Shown piece after piece: positions 1 through 8,636 of a DNA stretch of 64,000 bases. Within the stretch, counting starts at the first letter, position 1, and every line of letters starts with the position of its first letter. The stretch covers positions 1,178,001 through 1,242,000 of the forward strand of contig CBDCTS010000007.1 in the NCBI GenBank assembly GCA_965222345.1. Direction: 5' to 3'. The translations under genes and the position numbers were made by a program. Below the pieces are notes generated by a model. The model saw only the letters and a list, made by a program, of their open reading frames with translations. It was not told where the DNA came from and did not search any database. The stretch comes from JADFGZ01 sp965222345 (GTDB lineage: Bacteria > Acidobacteriota > Terriglobia > 2-12-FULL-54-10).

Positions 1-330
1 GTCACGCAGGGAAGGTTCAAATGGCGGCGTGGTCCACTCCTCCAGCGGGTCGGGCGGCTGGACGTCGTAATGGCCGTAACACAGCACGGTCGGCTTTCCG
101 GGAGCCCCCATCCATTCCCCATACACCAAAGGGTGCCCCTCGGTCGGGATTCGCTTCACTTTCCCGAGGCCTGCCTCTCGCAACTTTTCAGCTACAAACT
201 CGCTGGCTCGTTCTATGTCCGGCCGATGCTCGGGCAAAGTGCTGACGCTCGGGATGGATAAGAAGGCCTTCAGCTCTTCGAGGAAGCGGTCCCGGTTCTT
301 TTCAATATAGGTATCTACAGGCGCACTCAT
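1..330 (-). CDS. M20 family dipeptidase/peptidase, N-terminal part (cut by window edge)
   Basis: The reading frame starts at the ATG at 328-330 on the minus strand and stays open to base 1, so only the first 110 residues are present. It begins MSAPVDTYIEKNRDRFLEEL, has the early 'FLSIPSVST' segment, and carries the metal-ligand signature YGHYDVQPPDP near residue 85. In M20/CPG2-like dipeptidases this His-x-Asp is the first zinc-binding site. The family hydrolyses dipeptides or acylated amino acids in the cytoplasm with a di-zinc centre. The rest of the catalytic and dimerisation domains lie outside the window, so substrate cannot be inferred. No neighbour on the same strand is visible within the window to suggest an operon. 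Confidence 0.9.
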   Translation of the reverse strand, partial: MSAPVDTYIEKNRDRFLEELKAFLSIPSVSTLPEHRPDIERASEFVAEKLREAGLGKVKRIPTEGHPLVYGEWMGAPGKPTVLCYGHYDVQPPDPLEEWTTPPFEPSLRD

Positions 331-500
331 GAAAATCGCTCCCAGGCAGGAAATTTCGAGAGATGCAGTATAGCTTGAAACGGCTGTCGCGGGCGGGTTG
401 CGGGTGAATCATTGCCGAGGAATTACAGGTTCAGGCCACCATTGTTGTTGCCGACCAAGAAGTTTACTATGGAAAGAAGAAAGGGGGGGCCAAGAGCAAA

Positions 501-1406
501 ATGCTGTTCTCACGACAGAGGATCAGGCTCGCTCCGACTTGGAGGCATTGCTTTCTTGCGGTGTTGGGAGCGGTTTTCTTCCTGGCGGGTCCCGTACGGG
601 CGGTCGATCAAAAGCTGGTGCTTACCGACGGCAGCGATCATCTGGTCCGTTCCTACGAGCGGAAAGGCGACCGGGTTCGCTACTTCAGCACCGAACGCCA
701 GCAATGGGAGGAGATTCCGGCAGAGTTCGTTGATTGGGAAGCGACCGAGGAAGCCAAGCGGGAAATGGAAAAAATACCCGAGGTCGCGCTGGAACCAGCG
801 CCGGGGTCGCCCGCTGCGGCAAGGTTTACCGTTGCGCCAGGTATCGCTCTGCCTGAAAGCGAAGGAGTGTATGTCTTTAGCGGCAACGATCTGAATCGCC
901 TGGAGCAATCCCAGGCAACGGTCACCAAAGACCGGAAAAGGTCCATCCTGAGAGCGATCATTCCGATCCCAGCAATCAAAGCCCGGTCCTGGGTGGAACT
1001 GGAAGGCCCCACCGCGAAAATCGCCATCTCCGGCTCCAGTCCCGTCTTCTATGTGCAGTTCAAGCAGTCCTCTCCGGCGGGATTTGGACTGCTGCGCCTC
1101 GAGCAGAAAAAAGACAGCCGCATCGTGGGAGAGATTCTAGTGAACCCGGTTACTCAAAAAGTTTCGCACTCGCCAAGCCTCGTGCTCTCCGAAATTCAGG
1201 CAGCGCTGCCAGGCTCCGTCGATGGCGGACCTCCCATCATCCGTCTCTCGCCGAGCGAGCCGCTCGGCGAGGGCGAGTATGCCGTGGTCGAATTTGTAGA
1301 GGTCGGCACACTCAACCTTTTTGTCTGGGACTTTAGCTATCATCCTTCGCCGGAAGTCCGGCTGCCCAGCGAAGGCCAGCCAAATGCCGCGTCGGATCCG
1401 CTGTGA
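501..1406 (+). CDS. exported hypothetical protein
   Basis: This 301-residue protein starts at an ATG preceded by a purine-rich stretch (gaaagaagaaagggggg). Residues about 15-35 form a hydrophobic segment ending ...GPVRA, which fits a signal peptide. The mature part opens with 'KLVLTDGSDHLVRSYERKGD' and 'RVRYFSTERQQWEEIPAEFVDWEAT', a segment I recall from uncharacterised acidobacterial exported proteins (recalled, not searched). The rest is probably beta-rich. No enzyme motif is visible. It stands alone on the plus strand between minus-strand genes, so its context gives no functional hint. Confidence 0.75.
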   Translation: MLFSRQRIRLAPTWRHCFLAVLGAVFFLAGPVRAVDQKLVLTDGSDHLVRSYERKGDRVRYFSTERQQWEEIPAEFVDWEATEEAKREMEKIPEVALEPAPGSPAAARFTVAPGIALPESEGVYVFSGNDLNRLEQSQATVTKDRKRSILRAIIPIPAIKARSWVELEGPTAKIAISGSSPVFYVQFKQSSPAGFGLLRLEQKKDSRIVGEILVNPVTQKVSHSPSLVLSEIQAALPGSVDGGPPIIRLSPSEPLGEGEYAVVEFVEVGTLNLFVWDFSYHPSPEVRLPSEGQPNAASDPL

Positions 1407-1523
1407 AGAAACAGTCTGAATTCCTTTAAGCAGAAGCGAAGGAAAGCAGGAAGCTCTTTCCCTGGTTGGGCCGGCTCCCGCCGCCGGAGTTTTTCCGTCT
1501 GCTAAGGAAACCGGTCTTCCGGC

Positions 1524-2147
1524 CTAACCGGCCGCCGGAACTGCTGCCCGGAGAACATCCTGTGTTTGCAGCAGCCGGGCGCCGGCATTTTGCATCTCCT
1601 GCAAGGCAGCCCGTCCGGTTCCGGCCTCAATTTCCCGGATGGCGTCCTCCACCACTGCAACCGGGCGGCCTCGCTCCAATAACCCCAGCACAGCTGCCCG
1701 CACGCAATATTCGGTAGCCACCCCAAAGACGACATACTGTGCGGCCATGAGCTTCTGGAACAGGGAAGCCGCATGTACGTTGGTGAACAGATCAAACTTC
1801 TGTTTTTCCAGAATCCATTGCCGGCAGTGAAAGGTTTCGTCCTGCGCGGGCAGGGATTGCTTCTCGTTCGGCAAGACCATCCATCGCTCCAACAGGGTTT
1901 CCGGAAGCTTTTTCTGTCCGGGCGTCCCTTTCACGCAATGAGGCGGAAACTGCCTGAACTCTTCGTCGCTGGCGGAGTGCGCATCTGTGCTGGAGACGAC
2001 TGTGACACCGTGGACGCGGGCAAATTCCAGGAGCCGAACCAAATTGGGGATAATCTGTTCTGCTCCCGGCACGTAAAGATTGCCTCCCGGCAGCATAAAG
2101 TCTGCCTGGGTATCCACGTCGACAAAGACCATTGCGTGCTCGGGCAT
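1524..2147 (-). CDS. pncA: nicotinamidase (isochorismatase-fold cysteine hydrolase)
   Basis: The 207-residue protein has the isochorismatase fold. Visible are the catalytic Asp in VDTQADF (D12), metal ligands in TDAH (D55, H57) and PPHCVKG (H70), a probable catalytic Lys in LEKQKFDLF (K115), and the nucleophilic Cys in GVATEYCVRAA (C148). Nicotinamidases deamidate nicotinamide to nicotinate for NAD salvage in the cytoplasm. It lies 47 bases downstream of pncB on the same strand. The two would act in sequence: nicotinamide to nicotinate, then to nicotinate mononucleotide. The neighbour is the main reason to prefer nicotinamidase over another isochorismatase-like hydrolase. Confidence 0.88.
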   Translation of the reverse strand: MPEHAMVFVDVDTQADFMLPGGNLYVPGAEQIIPNLVRLLEFARVHGVTVVSSTDAHSASDEEFRQFPPHCVKGTPGQKKLPETLLERWMVLPNEKQSLPAQDETFHCRQWILEKQKFDLFTNVHAASLFQKLMAAQYVVFGVATEYCVRAAVLGLLERGRPVAVVEDAIREIEAGTGRAALQEMQNAGARLLQTQDVLRAAVPAAG

Positions 2148-2194
2148 GACGCTTATTCTTGGCTCTCCGGAGCGCCCGCGAGGAGGGTTTGCCG

Positions 2195-3586
2195 TCAGGA
2201 AGATTTCTTCGCGCCGCCGGCTCCTGCCGGCAACAGCATGTAGCGGCTGCGGACATCCTCCAGCAGGTCTTTCAAGGCCGCTGACTTCTCTACAGGAAAC
2301 GTGTCGCTACCCTCCAGTCGGCGAAAATTTTCCGGCAGGCGGGACAGATTCTTCGCCACCCGGCCCCGGATTTCGTTCAAAGAAGGCAGAGGAGAGAGCC
2401 GCTTTCCGTTTTCGAGCACCGGAGCCAGCAAGCTCTCCGCGCCGGGGAAATCCTCAGAGGCCAAACCCAGAATGTCTCGGTCGTATTCCCCGTCCGGCCC
2501 GGATAACCTGTAGATCTGTTTTTTGCCGGGATAGCTGACTTTGGATTCGCTGAACTTGGCCGTATAGCGCAGCCGCCCGCCGCTTTCGATCTCCGTCATT
2601 TTGTAAACACCGCTCAGCGAAGGTGCGTCCCGGGAAGTAACCAGCTCCGTGCCTACCCCGAACAAATCCAGAGGAGCGTTGTTTTCGACCAGCGTCTGGA
2701 TGGTGTATTCATTCAGGTCGCTGCTGGCCAGGATCAGGGCGTCCGGACGGCCCCCCGCGTCCAGAATCTTCCGTACTGCGCGGCTGTTCTCCAAAAAGTC
2801 GCCGCTGTCCAGGCGCACTCCGCGGAAGGGCAGTCCCAAGTGGAGCGCCTTGCGCGCGCCCTCCACCGGATCGTAAGTGTCAATCAACAACACTGTGTTC
2901 GGGCCGTAGATTTCAGCGAACCGGCGGAAAGACTCTTCTTCCTCCTCAAACGACATAGTCCAGGAGTGCGCCGTGGTGCCGTAGATGGGAATGCCAAGCT
3001 CGAATCCGGCGAGCGTATTGGAGGTTCCCATGCATCCGCCAATGTAGCTGGCCCGCGCCGCCAGCAGGCCGGCTTGGGGACCATGGGCGCGGCGCGTACC
3101 AAATTCCACGACTCCCCGGCCGGCAGCCGCCTGCACAATCCGCGCGGTCTTGGAAGCCACGGTGGTCTGGTAGGTCAGCATGGCGAGCAAGTAAGTTTCG
3201 GCGATCTGGGCCTCGACGATGGGAGCTGTCACCCGCAACAGCGGCTCTTCGGCAAATAGCACCGTGCCCTCGGGCACCGCCCACAGCGTGCCCGTAAACC
3301 GAAGCTGAGCCAAGAAATCGTAAAAGGCCGGACTGGCCCCTTCCAAGGCCGGGTGCTTCCGCAGAAAATCGATCTCGGCGGACTGAAACGAGAGTCCCTG
3401 CAAATATTCCACCGCCTGTTGCAGTCCGGCGGACAGCAAAAAGGAGCGTTGCGGGGGCAGGCTGCGGATGCTCAGTTCGAAGGTCGCCACGTCTTCCGAC
3501 CTGCCGCTGTCAAAGTAGGCAGCCGCCATGGTCAGTTCATAAAGATCGGTGAGCAATCCCAGGCGATCCGGGGAGAGAGAGATCAT
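2195..3586 (-). CDS. pncB: nicotinate phosphoribosyltransferase
   Basis: About 463 residues. It begins MISLSPDRLGLLTDLYELTM, the usual N-terminal 'TDLYELTM' signature of the family. Further typical segments are 'EFGTRRAHGPQAG', 'ASYIGGCMGTSNTLAG', 'GTTAHSW' and 'GVRLDSGDF'. It makes nicotinate mononucleotide from nicotinate and PRPP with ATP hydrolysis. I chose the ATG at 3586 because a GGAG lies nine bases upstream. An in-frame GTG at 3601 is the alternative and would add five residues. It is the first gene of a two-gene unit with pncA, downstream of a promoter and a candidate operator (3649-3697). Confidence 0.93.
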   Translation of the reverse strand: MISLSPDRLGLLTDLYELTMAAAYFDSGRSEDVATFELSIRSLPPQRSFLLSAGLQQAVEYLQGLSFQSAEIDFLRKHPALEGASPAFYDFLAQLRFTGTLWAVPEGTVLFAEEPLLRVTAPIVEAQIAETYLLAMLTYQTTVASKTARIVQAAAGRGVVEFGTRRAHGPQAGLLAARASYIGGCMGTSNTLAGFELGIPIYGTTAHSWTMSFEEEEESFRRFAEIYGPNTVLLIDTYDPVEGARKALHLGLPFRGVRLDSGDFLENSRAVRKILDAGGRPDALILASSDLNEYTIQTLVENNAPLDLFGVGTELVTSRDAPSLSGVYKMTEIESGGRLRYTAKFSESKVSYPGKKQIYRLSGPDGEYDRDILGLASEDFPGAESLLAPVLENGKRLSPLPSLNEIRGRVAKNLSRLPENFRRLEGSDTFPVEKSAALKDLLEDVRSRYMLLPAGAGGAKKSS

Positions 3587-3648
3587 TTTGGCGCGCTCCA
3601 CATGGCAGAAGGGCTCCGACCAGGGTTTCCTGAACAGAACTGCATAAT

Positions 3649-3697
3649 AGTGTATCTATTACACTTGTATTCTATCCAACTGCAATCCGGCGATCAA
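3649..3697 (-). promoter_or_regulatory. pncB-pncA promoter with palindromic operator candidate
   Basis: Read on the minus strand, a -35-like TTGATC (3692-3697) and a -10-like TAGAAT (3669-3674) are separated by 17 bases. Immediately downstream, overlapping the expected transcription start, is the perfect inverted repeat AGTGTA-N5-TACACT (3649-3665). Its position at +1, about 60 bases before the pncB start, is what a repressor site would look like. Which regulator binds is unknown. NAD-pathway regulators (NrtR, NiaR, NadQ families) are reasonable candidates by context only. Confidence 0.5.
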
Positions 3698-3751
3698 GAA
3701 GCGCGGTGTTTCCGGGCTCAAGCAGAATTCTTGCCTTGCCAATTCTCTGAG

Positions 3752-3915
3752 AGGTTGTTGAAACACTGGCGTATGGGTCCGCTTGCTAACGCTCACGGCT
3801 CGGCTGGCGCAGCCCCATCAGCACGTTCATTCCGGGCCGCGACCTCTTGGTCTTCGCTCAGGGCAGGCAGGGCAAGCTGTGAGGGAGCGGACAAATGGCG
3901 TTTTTTCAACAACCT
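3752..3915. repeat. palindromic (MITE/REP-like) element with terminal inverted repeats
   Basis: A 164-bp stretch is bounded by the perfect 12-bp inverted repeat AGGTTGTTGAAA (3752-3763) and TTTCAACAACCT (3904-3915). The similarity continues inward imperfectly and includes TCCGCT on the left (3779-3784) opposite AGCGGA on the right (3886-3891). No ORF is present. The right end abuts the stop codon of the efflux pump gene (3917-3919), so it may also act as a transcription barrier. It fills most of the 3602-3916 intergenic region. Confidence 0.5.
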
Positions 3916-3916
3916 G

Positions 3917-6900
3917 CTAAATCGACAATGCGTTGGAGGAGGAAGTAGCGGCCCTGTGCGGAGCGAATCGCCAGTAAACCGCGGGGATCACTACCATATT
4001 CAATGCAGTCGAGGAAAACAATCCGCATAGGATGACCATAGCCATCGGCGCCTGAATTTCGCTTCCCGGCTGGCCCCCCCGGAGCGCAACGGGAATCAAA
4101 GCCAGCCCGGTGGTGAGCGCAGTCATCAAGATCGGCGCGAGGCGTTCCGAAGCGCCCTGCAAAATCGCCTGACGAAAATCACCTCCACCCTCTTCATTCC
4201 GCAAGTGCTGAATGTGCGATACAAGCAGTATCCCGTTGCGGGTGGCGATTCCGAACAGAGCGAGGAAACCGATCAGCGAGGCGACCGAGAGTACGCCGCC
4301 GGAGAGATACACTCCCGCCACACCCCCGATCAAAGCGAGCGGAAGGTTGCACAGAATCATTCCGGCCGCCGCAAAGGAGCGAAAGGCTGTGATCAGGATC
4401 AGCAGGATACCCAGCAACACAGCGCCCCCGAGCCACAGCAAAAGCCTCGACGAGGACGCCTCGCTTTCAAACTGCCCGCCATATTCGACGCGGTACCCTG
4501 GCGGCATGGCTACGGAAGACCCCACACGCTCCCGAATTTCGCTCACCACTCCGCCGAGGTCCCTGCCAGCCACGTTACACATTACGACAATCTTGCGCTG
4601 TCCGTTCTCGCGGCTGATAAAGTTTGCCCCCCGGTCCTCCCGAATTTCGGCCACGCTGGAGAGAGGAATGCGAGCCCCCGAAGGGGTGTCGATCCGGGTT
4701 TGACGGATGGTTTCCAAATCAGCGCGGTCGCCCTGCTGGTAGCGTACCACGATCGGAAAGGCCACTTGTCCTTCGAAAATCCTGCCGACTTCCTTGCCGG
4801 CAAAGACTGTTTGCAATGCCTCGGCTGCGGTGCCGGCGGGTAGCCCATGGCGGGCAAGCGCGTCCCGGTCGTACTTCACGCGGACGGTCGGAATGTCGGC
4901 CTGTTGTTCGGTGGACAGGTCCACGACGCCCGGCACGCCCCGCATGGCGGCTTCCACCTGCCGGGCAAGGCTGCGGAGCACGTGGAGGTCATCGCCGAAG
5001 ATTTTCACTGCAATGCTGGCGCGGGTTCCTGAGAGCATGTGATCGATCCGGTGGGAAATCGGTTGGCCGATAACGACGTTGGTGCCGGGCAGGAGCGTCA
5101 CCTTTTCCCGCATTTCCTGGAGCATCTCCTCTTTCGTGCGGCCTTGCATCTGCAAAGCGACGTCGATCTCCGCTGATTCGACTCCCTGAACGTGCTCGTC
5201 CAGCTCCGCGCGTCCGGTGCGGCGGGCCGTGGAACTCACCTCCGGCACGGTGTGCAATATCCTCTCGAGATTCCTTCCCAGTTGGTCCGATTCGGCCAGG
5301 CTGGTTCCCGGAATCGTCACCGCGCTGATGGTCAGGGCGCCTTCGTTGAAGCCGGGCAGAAATGCGCGGCCCATCGGAGCGAAGCCGGCTATAGCGACAA
5401 TCAGCAGCAAGGCGGCCGAGACCAGGACGAAACGAGCATGGTCGAGCGTCCAGTTCAGGAAACGTTCATAGCAGCGGCGGATCCATCTGATCCAGCGCGG
5501 CTCCTGTCCCCGCAGCACGGCTTTGGCGCGAGGCAGCAGATAGTAGCAAAGCGCCGGGGTCACCGTCAGAGCCACCATCAGGGAGGTGAACAGCGCCGTG
5601 ATGTAGGCGAAACCGAGCGGCCTGAGCAGGTTTCCTTCCACGCCGCCCAGGAAGAAGACCGGAAGAAAAACCAGCAGGACAACCAGCGTGGCATAGACGA
5701 TGGCGCCGCGCACCTCGCTGCTTCCCCGGTAGACCAACTCCAGAGCCGGCAGCCGCTCCTCCGGGGGCTTGCGAGCGTTCTCGCGGAGCCGCCGGAACAC
5801 GTTTTCCACGTCGATGATGGCGTCATCCACCAACGCGCCGATGGCGATAGCCAAGCCGCCCAGCGTCATACTGTTGACCGTTGCGCCTGCTAGCTTCATC
5901 CCGATAAAGGCAGCACCTAAAGAGAGCGGAATCACCACCAGCGTGATAGCCGAAGCGCGCAGGTTGGCGAGGAAGATGACAACGATGATCACTACCAGGA
6001 TGCCGCCGTCGCGCAAAGCGTCGCGCAGGTTGGCGGTTGCCACTTCAATAAAGTCGGCCTGCCGAAAGAGGTTCTTTTGGATGGACATCCCCGGCGGCAG
6101 CGACTGCTGTATCTCGTCCAGAACCGCATCCACCCGGCGCGTCAGCTCCAATGTGTTGGCGTTGGGTTGCTTTTGGATTCCCACCACGACCGCCCGGTTG
6201 CCGTTGTGCGAGCCTTCGCCCCGCTTGATGGCTTCTCCGATGCGAACCTCCGCCACATCCCGGACCAGGACGGGGCGCGAGTCCCGCGCAACGACCACCA
6301 TCTGGGCAATCTCCTGTTCGTTTTGCACGCGCCCGATCCCCTGAATCAAATACTCCTGGCCGCCTGCGACACGGAATCCCGCCGAGGTATTCCGGTTTCC
6401 CTCACGCACTGCTTCCGCCACCTGCTCCACCGTGACATCGTAGGCTTGAAGCTGCTGCGGATGGATCACGATCTGGTACTGCTTCCGGCCCCCTCCAATC
6501 GGAGTCACCTGCGACACCCCCGGAACAGCGAGCAGCCTGCGGCGGATCACGGTGTCGGCCACCGTGCGCACTTCGAGAGGCGAATGCCTGTCCGATTCCA
6601 GAGCGATAAACAGTATTTCACCCATGATGGAAGAAATCGGCGACAGGAAGGGCCGGTTGACCTCCGGCGGCAGGGAACCGGATACCAGATTCAGTTTTTC
6701 CGTGACGACCTGTCTGGCGCGGTAAATATCTTCTCCCCAGTCGAATTCTGCCCAGATCACTGCGATCCCCACTGCGGTGGCTGACCGCACGCGGCGGATG
6801 CCGGGGGCGCCGTTCAACGCCGCCTCGATCGGAAAAGTCACCAGCGATTCCATCTCGGTGGGAGCCATGCCCTGCCCTTCCACCAGAACGGTAACGGTGG

Positions 6901-7033
6901 GGGCGGTCAGATCAGGCAGCACATCAACGGGGATAACCGAGACCAGATATCCGCCCCAGGCGAGCAAGGCGGCGGCAACCCCCAGAACAAACGTCCGGTT
7001 GCCGAGCGACCAGCGAATCAATGCGTCAATCAT
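3917..7033 (-). CDS. RND efflux pump inner-membrane subunit, CusA/CzcA-like
   Basis: The protein has 1038 residues, the normal RND length. It starts MIDALIRWSLGNRTFVLG, with a first membrane helix, the porter segment 'DVLPDLTAPTVTVLVEGQGM', and a transmembrane motif reading 'IGALVDDAIIDVENVFRRL'. The acidic pair in that helix is the proton-relay region used by heavy-metal-efflux (HME) RND pumps. Two clusters of hydrophobic helices (about 335-545 and 850-1020) bracket the second large periplasmic loop. Such pumps exchange protons for export of Cu/Ag or Zn/Co/Cd, but the metal cannot be read here. It is the last gene of a minus-strand operon: His-rich protein, TolC, adaptor, pump. Confidence 0.9.
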   Translation of the reverse strand: MIDALIRWSLGNRTFVLGVAAALLAWGGYLVSVIPVDVLPDLTAPTVTVLVEGQGMAPTEMESLVTFPIEAALNGAPGIRRVRSATAVGIAVIWAEFDWGEDIYRARQVVTEKLNLVSGSLPPEVNRPFLSPISSIMGEILFIALESDRHSPLEVRTVADTVIRRRLLAVPGVSQVTPIGGGRKQYQIVIHPQQLQAYDVTVEQVAEAVREGNRNTSAGFRVAGGQEYLIQGIGRVQNEQEIAQMVVVARDSRPVLVRDVAEVRIGEAIKRGEGSHNGNRAVVVGIQKQPNANTLELTRRVDAVLDEIQQSLPPGMSIQKNLFRQADFIEVATANLRDALRDGGILVVIIVVIFLANLRASAITLVVIPLSLGAAFIGMKLAGATVNSMTLGGLAIAIGALVDDAIIDVENVFRRLRENARKPPEERLPALELVYRGSSEVRGAIVYATLVVLLVFLPVFFLGGVEGNLLRPLGFAYITALFTSLMVALTVTPALCYYLLPRAKAVLRGQEPRWIRWIRRCYERFLNWTLDHARFVLVSAALLLIVAIAGFAPMGRAFLPGFNEGALTISAVTIPGTSLAESDQLGRNLERILHTVPEVSSTARRTGRAELDEHVQGVESAEIDVALQMQGRTKEEMLQEMREKVTLLPGTNVVIGQPISHRIDHMLSGTRASIAVKIFGDDLHVLRSLARQVEAAMRGVPGVVDLSTEQQADIPTVRVKYDRDALARHGLPAGTAAEALQTVFAGKEVGRIFEGQVAFPIVVRYQQGDRADLETIRQTRIDTPSGARIPLSSVAEIREDRGANFISRENGQRKIVVMCNVAGRDLGGVVSEIRERVGSSVAMPPGYRVEYGGQFESEASSSRLLLWLGGAVLLGILLILITAFRSFAAAGMILCNLPLALIGGVAGVYLSGGVLSVASLIGFLALFGIATRNGILLVSHIQHLRNEEGGGDFRQAILQGASERLAPILMTALTTGLALIPVALRGGQPGSEIQAPMAMVILCGLFSSTALNMVVIPAVYWRFAPHRAATSSSNALSI

Positions 7034-7103
7034 TGTATCCTCGTGTCCTTCGGGTATCGGCGCTTCTCAGAAAGCAGCACTGCGCATGAATTACCCTTCT
7101 TGC

Positions 7104-8636
7104 TTAGTGCACATGGCCATGAGCCGGGATCTGCGTGGAGAGCGCGGCCAAGCGGACCAGGTAGGCACCGAGCGTTACCACGCGCTCGCCCGGTTCCAAG
7201 CCTTCCAGCACTTGAAGATACCCGGATTCCCGGAATCCTAACCGGACCGGGCGGCGCACGAAGGATTCTCCCGCGATCTGAACGAAAACAACGGGGCGGC
7301 CTCCGTCATCCACCACGGCGGAGCCGGGCACAGCCGGAGCTTGGACCTGTTTTGAAGTAAACAGCCGCAAGGAAACGGCTTGTCCCAAGGCCAGCAGTCT
7401 GGCGGTGTTCCGGACTTCGTAGATCACATTCAGCGTGCGCGAAACGGGGTTCACAATGCTTCCGACCGAGACAAGACGGCTCGGAGAGAGGCGGTTTTCC
7501 AATCCGGGAAGCTCGATCTCCGCCCCGGCAAGGTTGCGCAGCCGATGCGCGTTCGCCTCCGGAACGGCTGCGACAACCTGGACAGGGTGCAGGGACACAA
7601 TCCGAAACAGGCTCTGGCCCTGTTCCACGTTCGCTCCGGCGGTGGCGCGGGTTTCGGCCACGATGCCGGAGATGGGGGCTCGAAGAAGGAATGGAGAGTT
7701 GCTTGCGGCGGTCCCATCAGCTCGTTGCCATGCCTCAAGCTGGTCCAGGCGGGCCTGCGCGGCTTTCCGTTTTGCCTCCAGAGTCGTTTCCCGGGTCCGG
7801 GCTTCGTCAAGTCGCCGGGCCGGTATTGCTCCCGCTTCGAGGAGCCGTCCGACCCGTTGTGTGTCCTTGTGAGCCAGGGCCAATTGCGCTTCTGTCTCGG
7901 CCACCGCAAACTCCAGCGCGGCCCGTTCGGAGGGGCTGCTGATCTTTGGGAGAACGGAAGCCAATACCTGTCCCTCCTCAACAGATGTTCCCGTGGCCGG
8001 CAGACCCGTTGCCGCCAATCGCCCTCCAAAGGGCGCGACAACCTCCACCTCGCCGCCTGTGCGCGGCCGCACTTCCCCGTGTACCTGAATACTCTCCCGC
8101 AAGGGCCTCGCGGTGACCTTTTCGGTGCGAAAATCGAGCGTCCACTGCTGCTCCTTGAGGAAGGTGATGCCCTCCTCCTCTTCTTCCTCCAGTGCCGTTG
8201 TTGGTTCGGAATCGGAGGAGACCGTGACCTGCTCCAACACATGAACATCTTCCAGCTCTCCCGAGAGAACCTGGATGGACATTGTGAATGTGCCCGACTG
8301 CCGGGGAACGACATCCACCCCGAAAATTCCCGGACGCGAGGGCGCCTCTGCGCCGAATTGTTCCCGTTCGGTTCCGTTCCGGCGCAGTTCCACGTTCACC
8401 CGTCCGGCAGTCAGCGGCCGGAACGTTTCGAGATCCGTCAGGTGAATCGCAAAGCGCGCCGTCCGACCGGCGGCCAGAGCCGGGTATTCCAGGAACAACT
8501 CCGTCTTTTCAGTCCAGCGAGTGACGCTGATGACCGGGGGAAGCTCTTGCTCCGTTGTCTCGATTTCAGGGAGTGTTCTCTGGCAGCCTGCCGTCAAGCC
8601 CAGCAAAAGCGCCGCCGCAGTCCATATTTTTCTCAT
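7104..8636 (-). CDS. RND efflux periplasmic adaptor subunit (lipoprotein)
   Basis: This 510-residue protein begins with a lipoprotein signal ending LLLGLTAGCQRT (lipobox LTAG-C near residue 18). An N-terminal beta domain (about 35-150) is followed by the barrel-sandwich hybrid 'VVAPFGGRLAATGLPATG' (about 200), an alpha-helical hairpin (about 240-300) and the beta-barrel and membrane-proximal domains. It ends in a His-containing tail (HGHVH), which may be relevant to metal handling. Adaptors of this type join the inner-membrane pump to the outer-membrane channel. Its ATG overlaps the TolC-family stop codon (ATGA, 8633-8636), indicating translational coupling. The pump gene starts 70 bases downstream. 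Confidence 0.9.
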   Translation of the reverse strand: MRKIWTAAALLLGLTAGCQRTLPEIETTEQELPPVISVTRWTEKTELFLEYPALAAGRTARFAIHLTDLETFRPLTAGRVNVELRRNGTEREQFGAEAPSRPGIFGVDVVPRQSGTFTMSIQVLSGELEDVHVLEQVTVSSDSEPTTALEEEEEEGITFLKEQQWTLDFRTEKVTARPLRESIQVHGEVRPRTGGEVEVVAPFGGRLAATGLPATGTSVEEGQVLASVLPKISSPSERAALEFAVAETEAQLALAHKDTQRVGRLLEAGAIPARRLDEARTRETTLEAKRKAAQARLDQLEAWQRADGTAASNSPFLLRAPISGIVAETRATAGANVEQGQSLFRIVSLHPVQVVAAVPEANAHRLRNLAGAEIELPGLENRLSPSRLVSVGSIVNPVSRTLNVIYEVRNTARLLALGQAVSLRLFTSKQVQAPAVPGSAVVDDGGRPVVFVQIAGESFVRRPVRLGFRESGYLQVLEGLEPGERVVTLGAYLVRLAALSTQIPAHGHVH

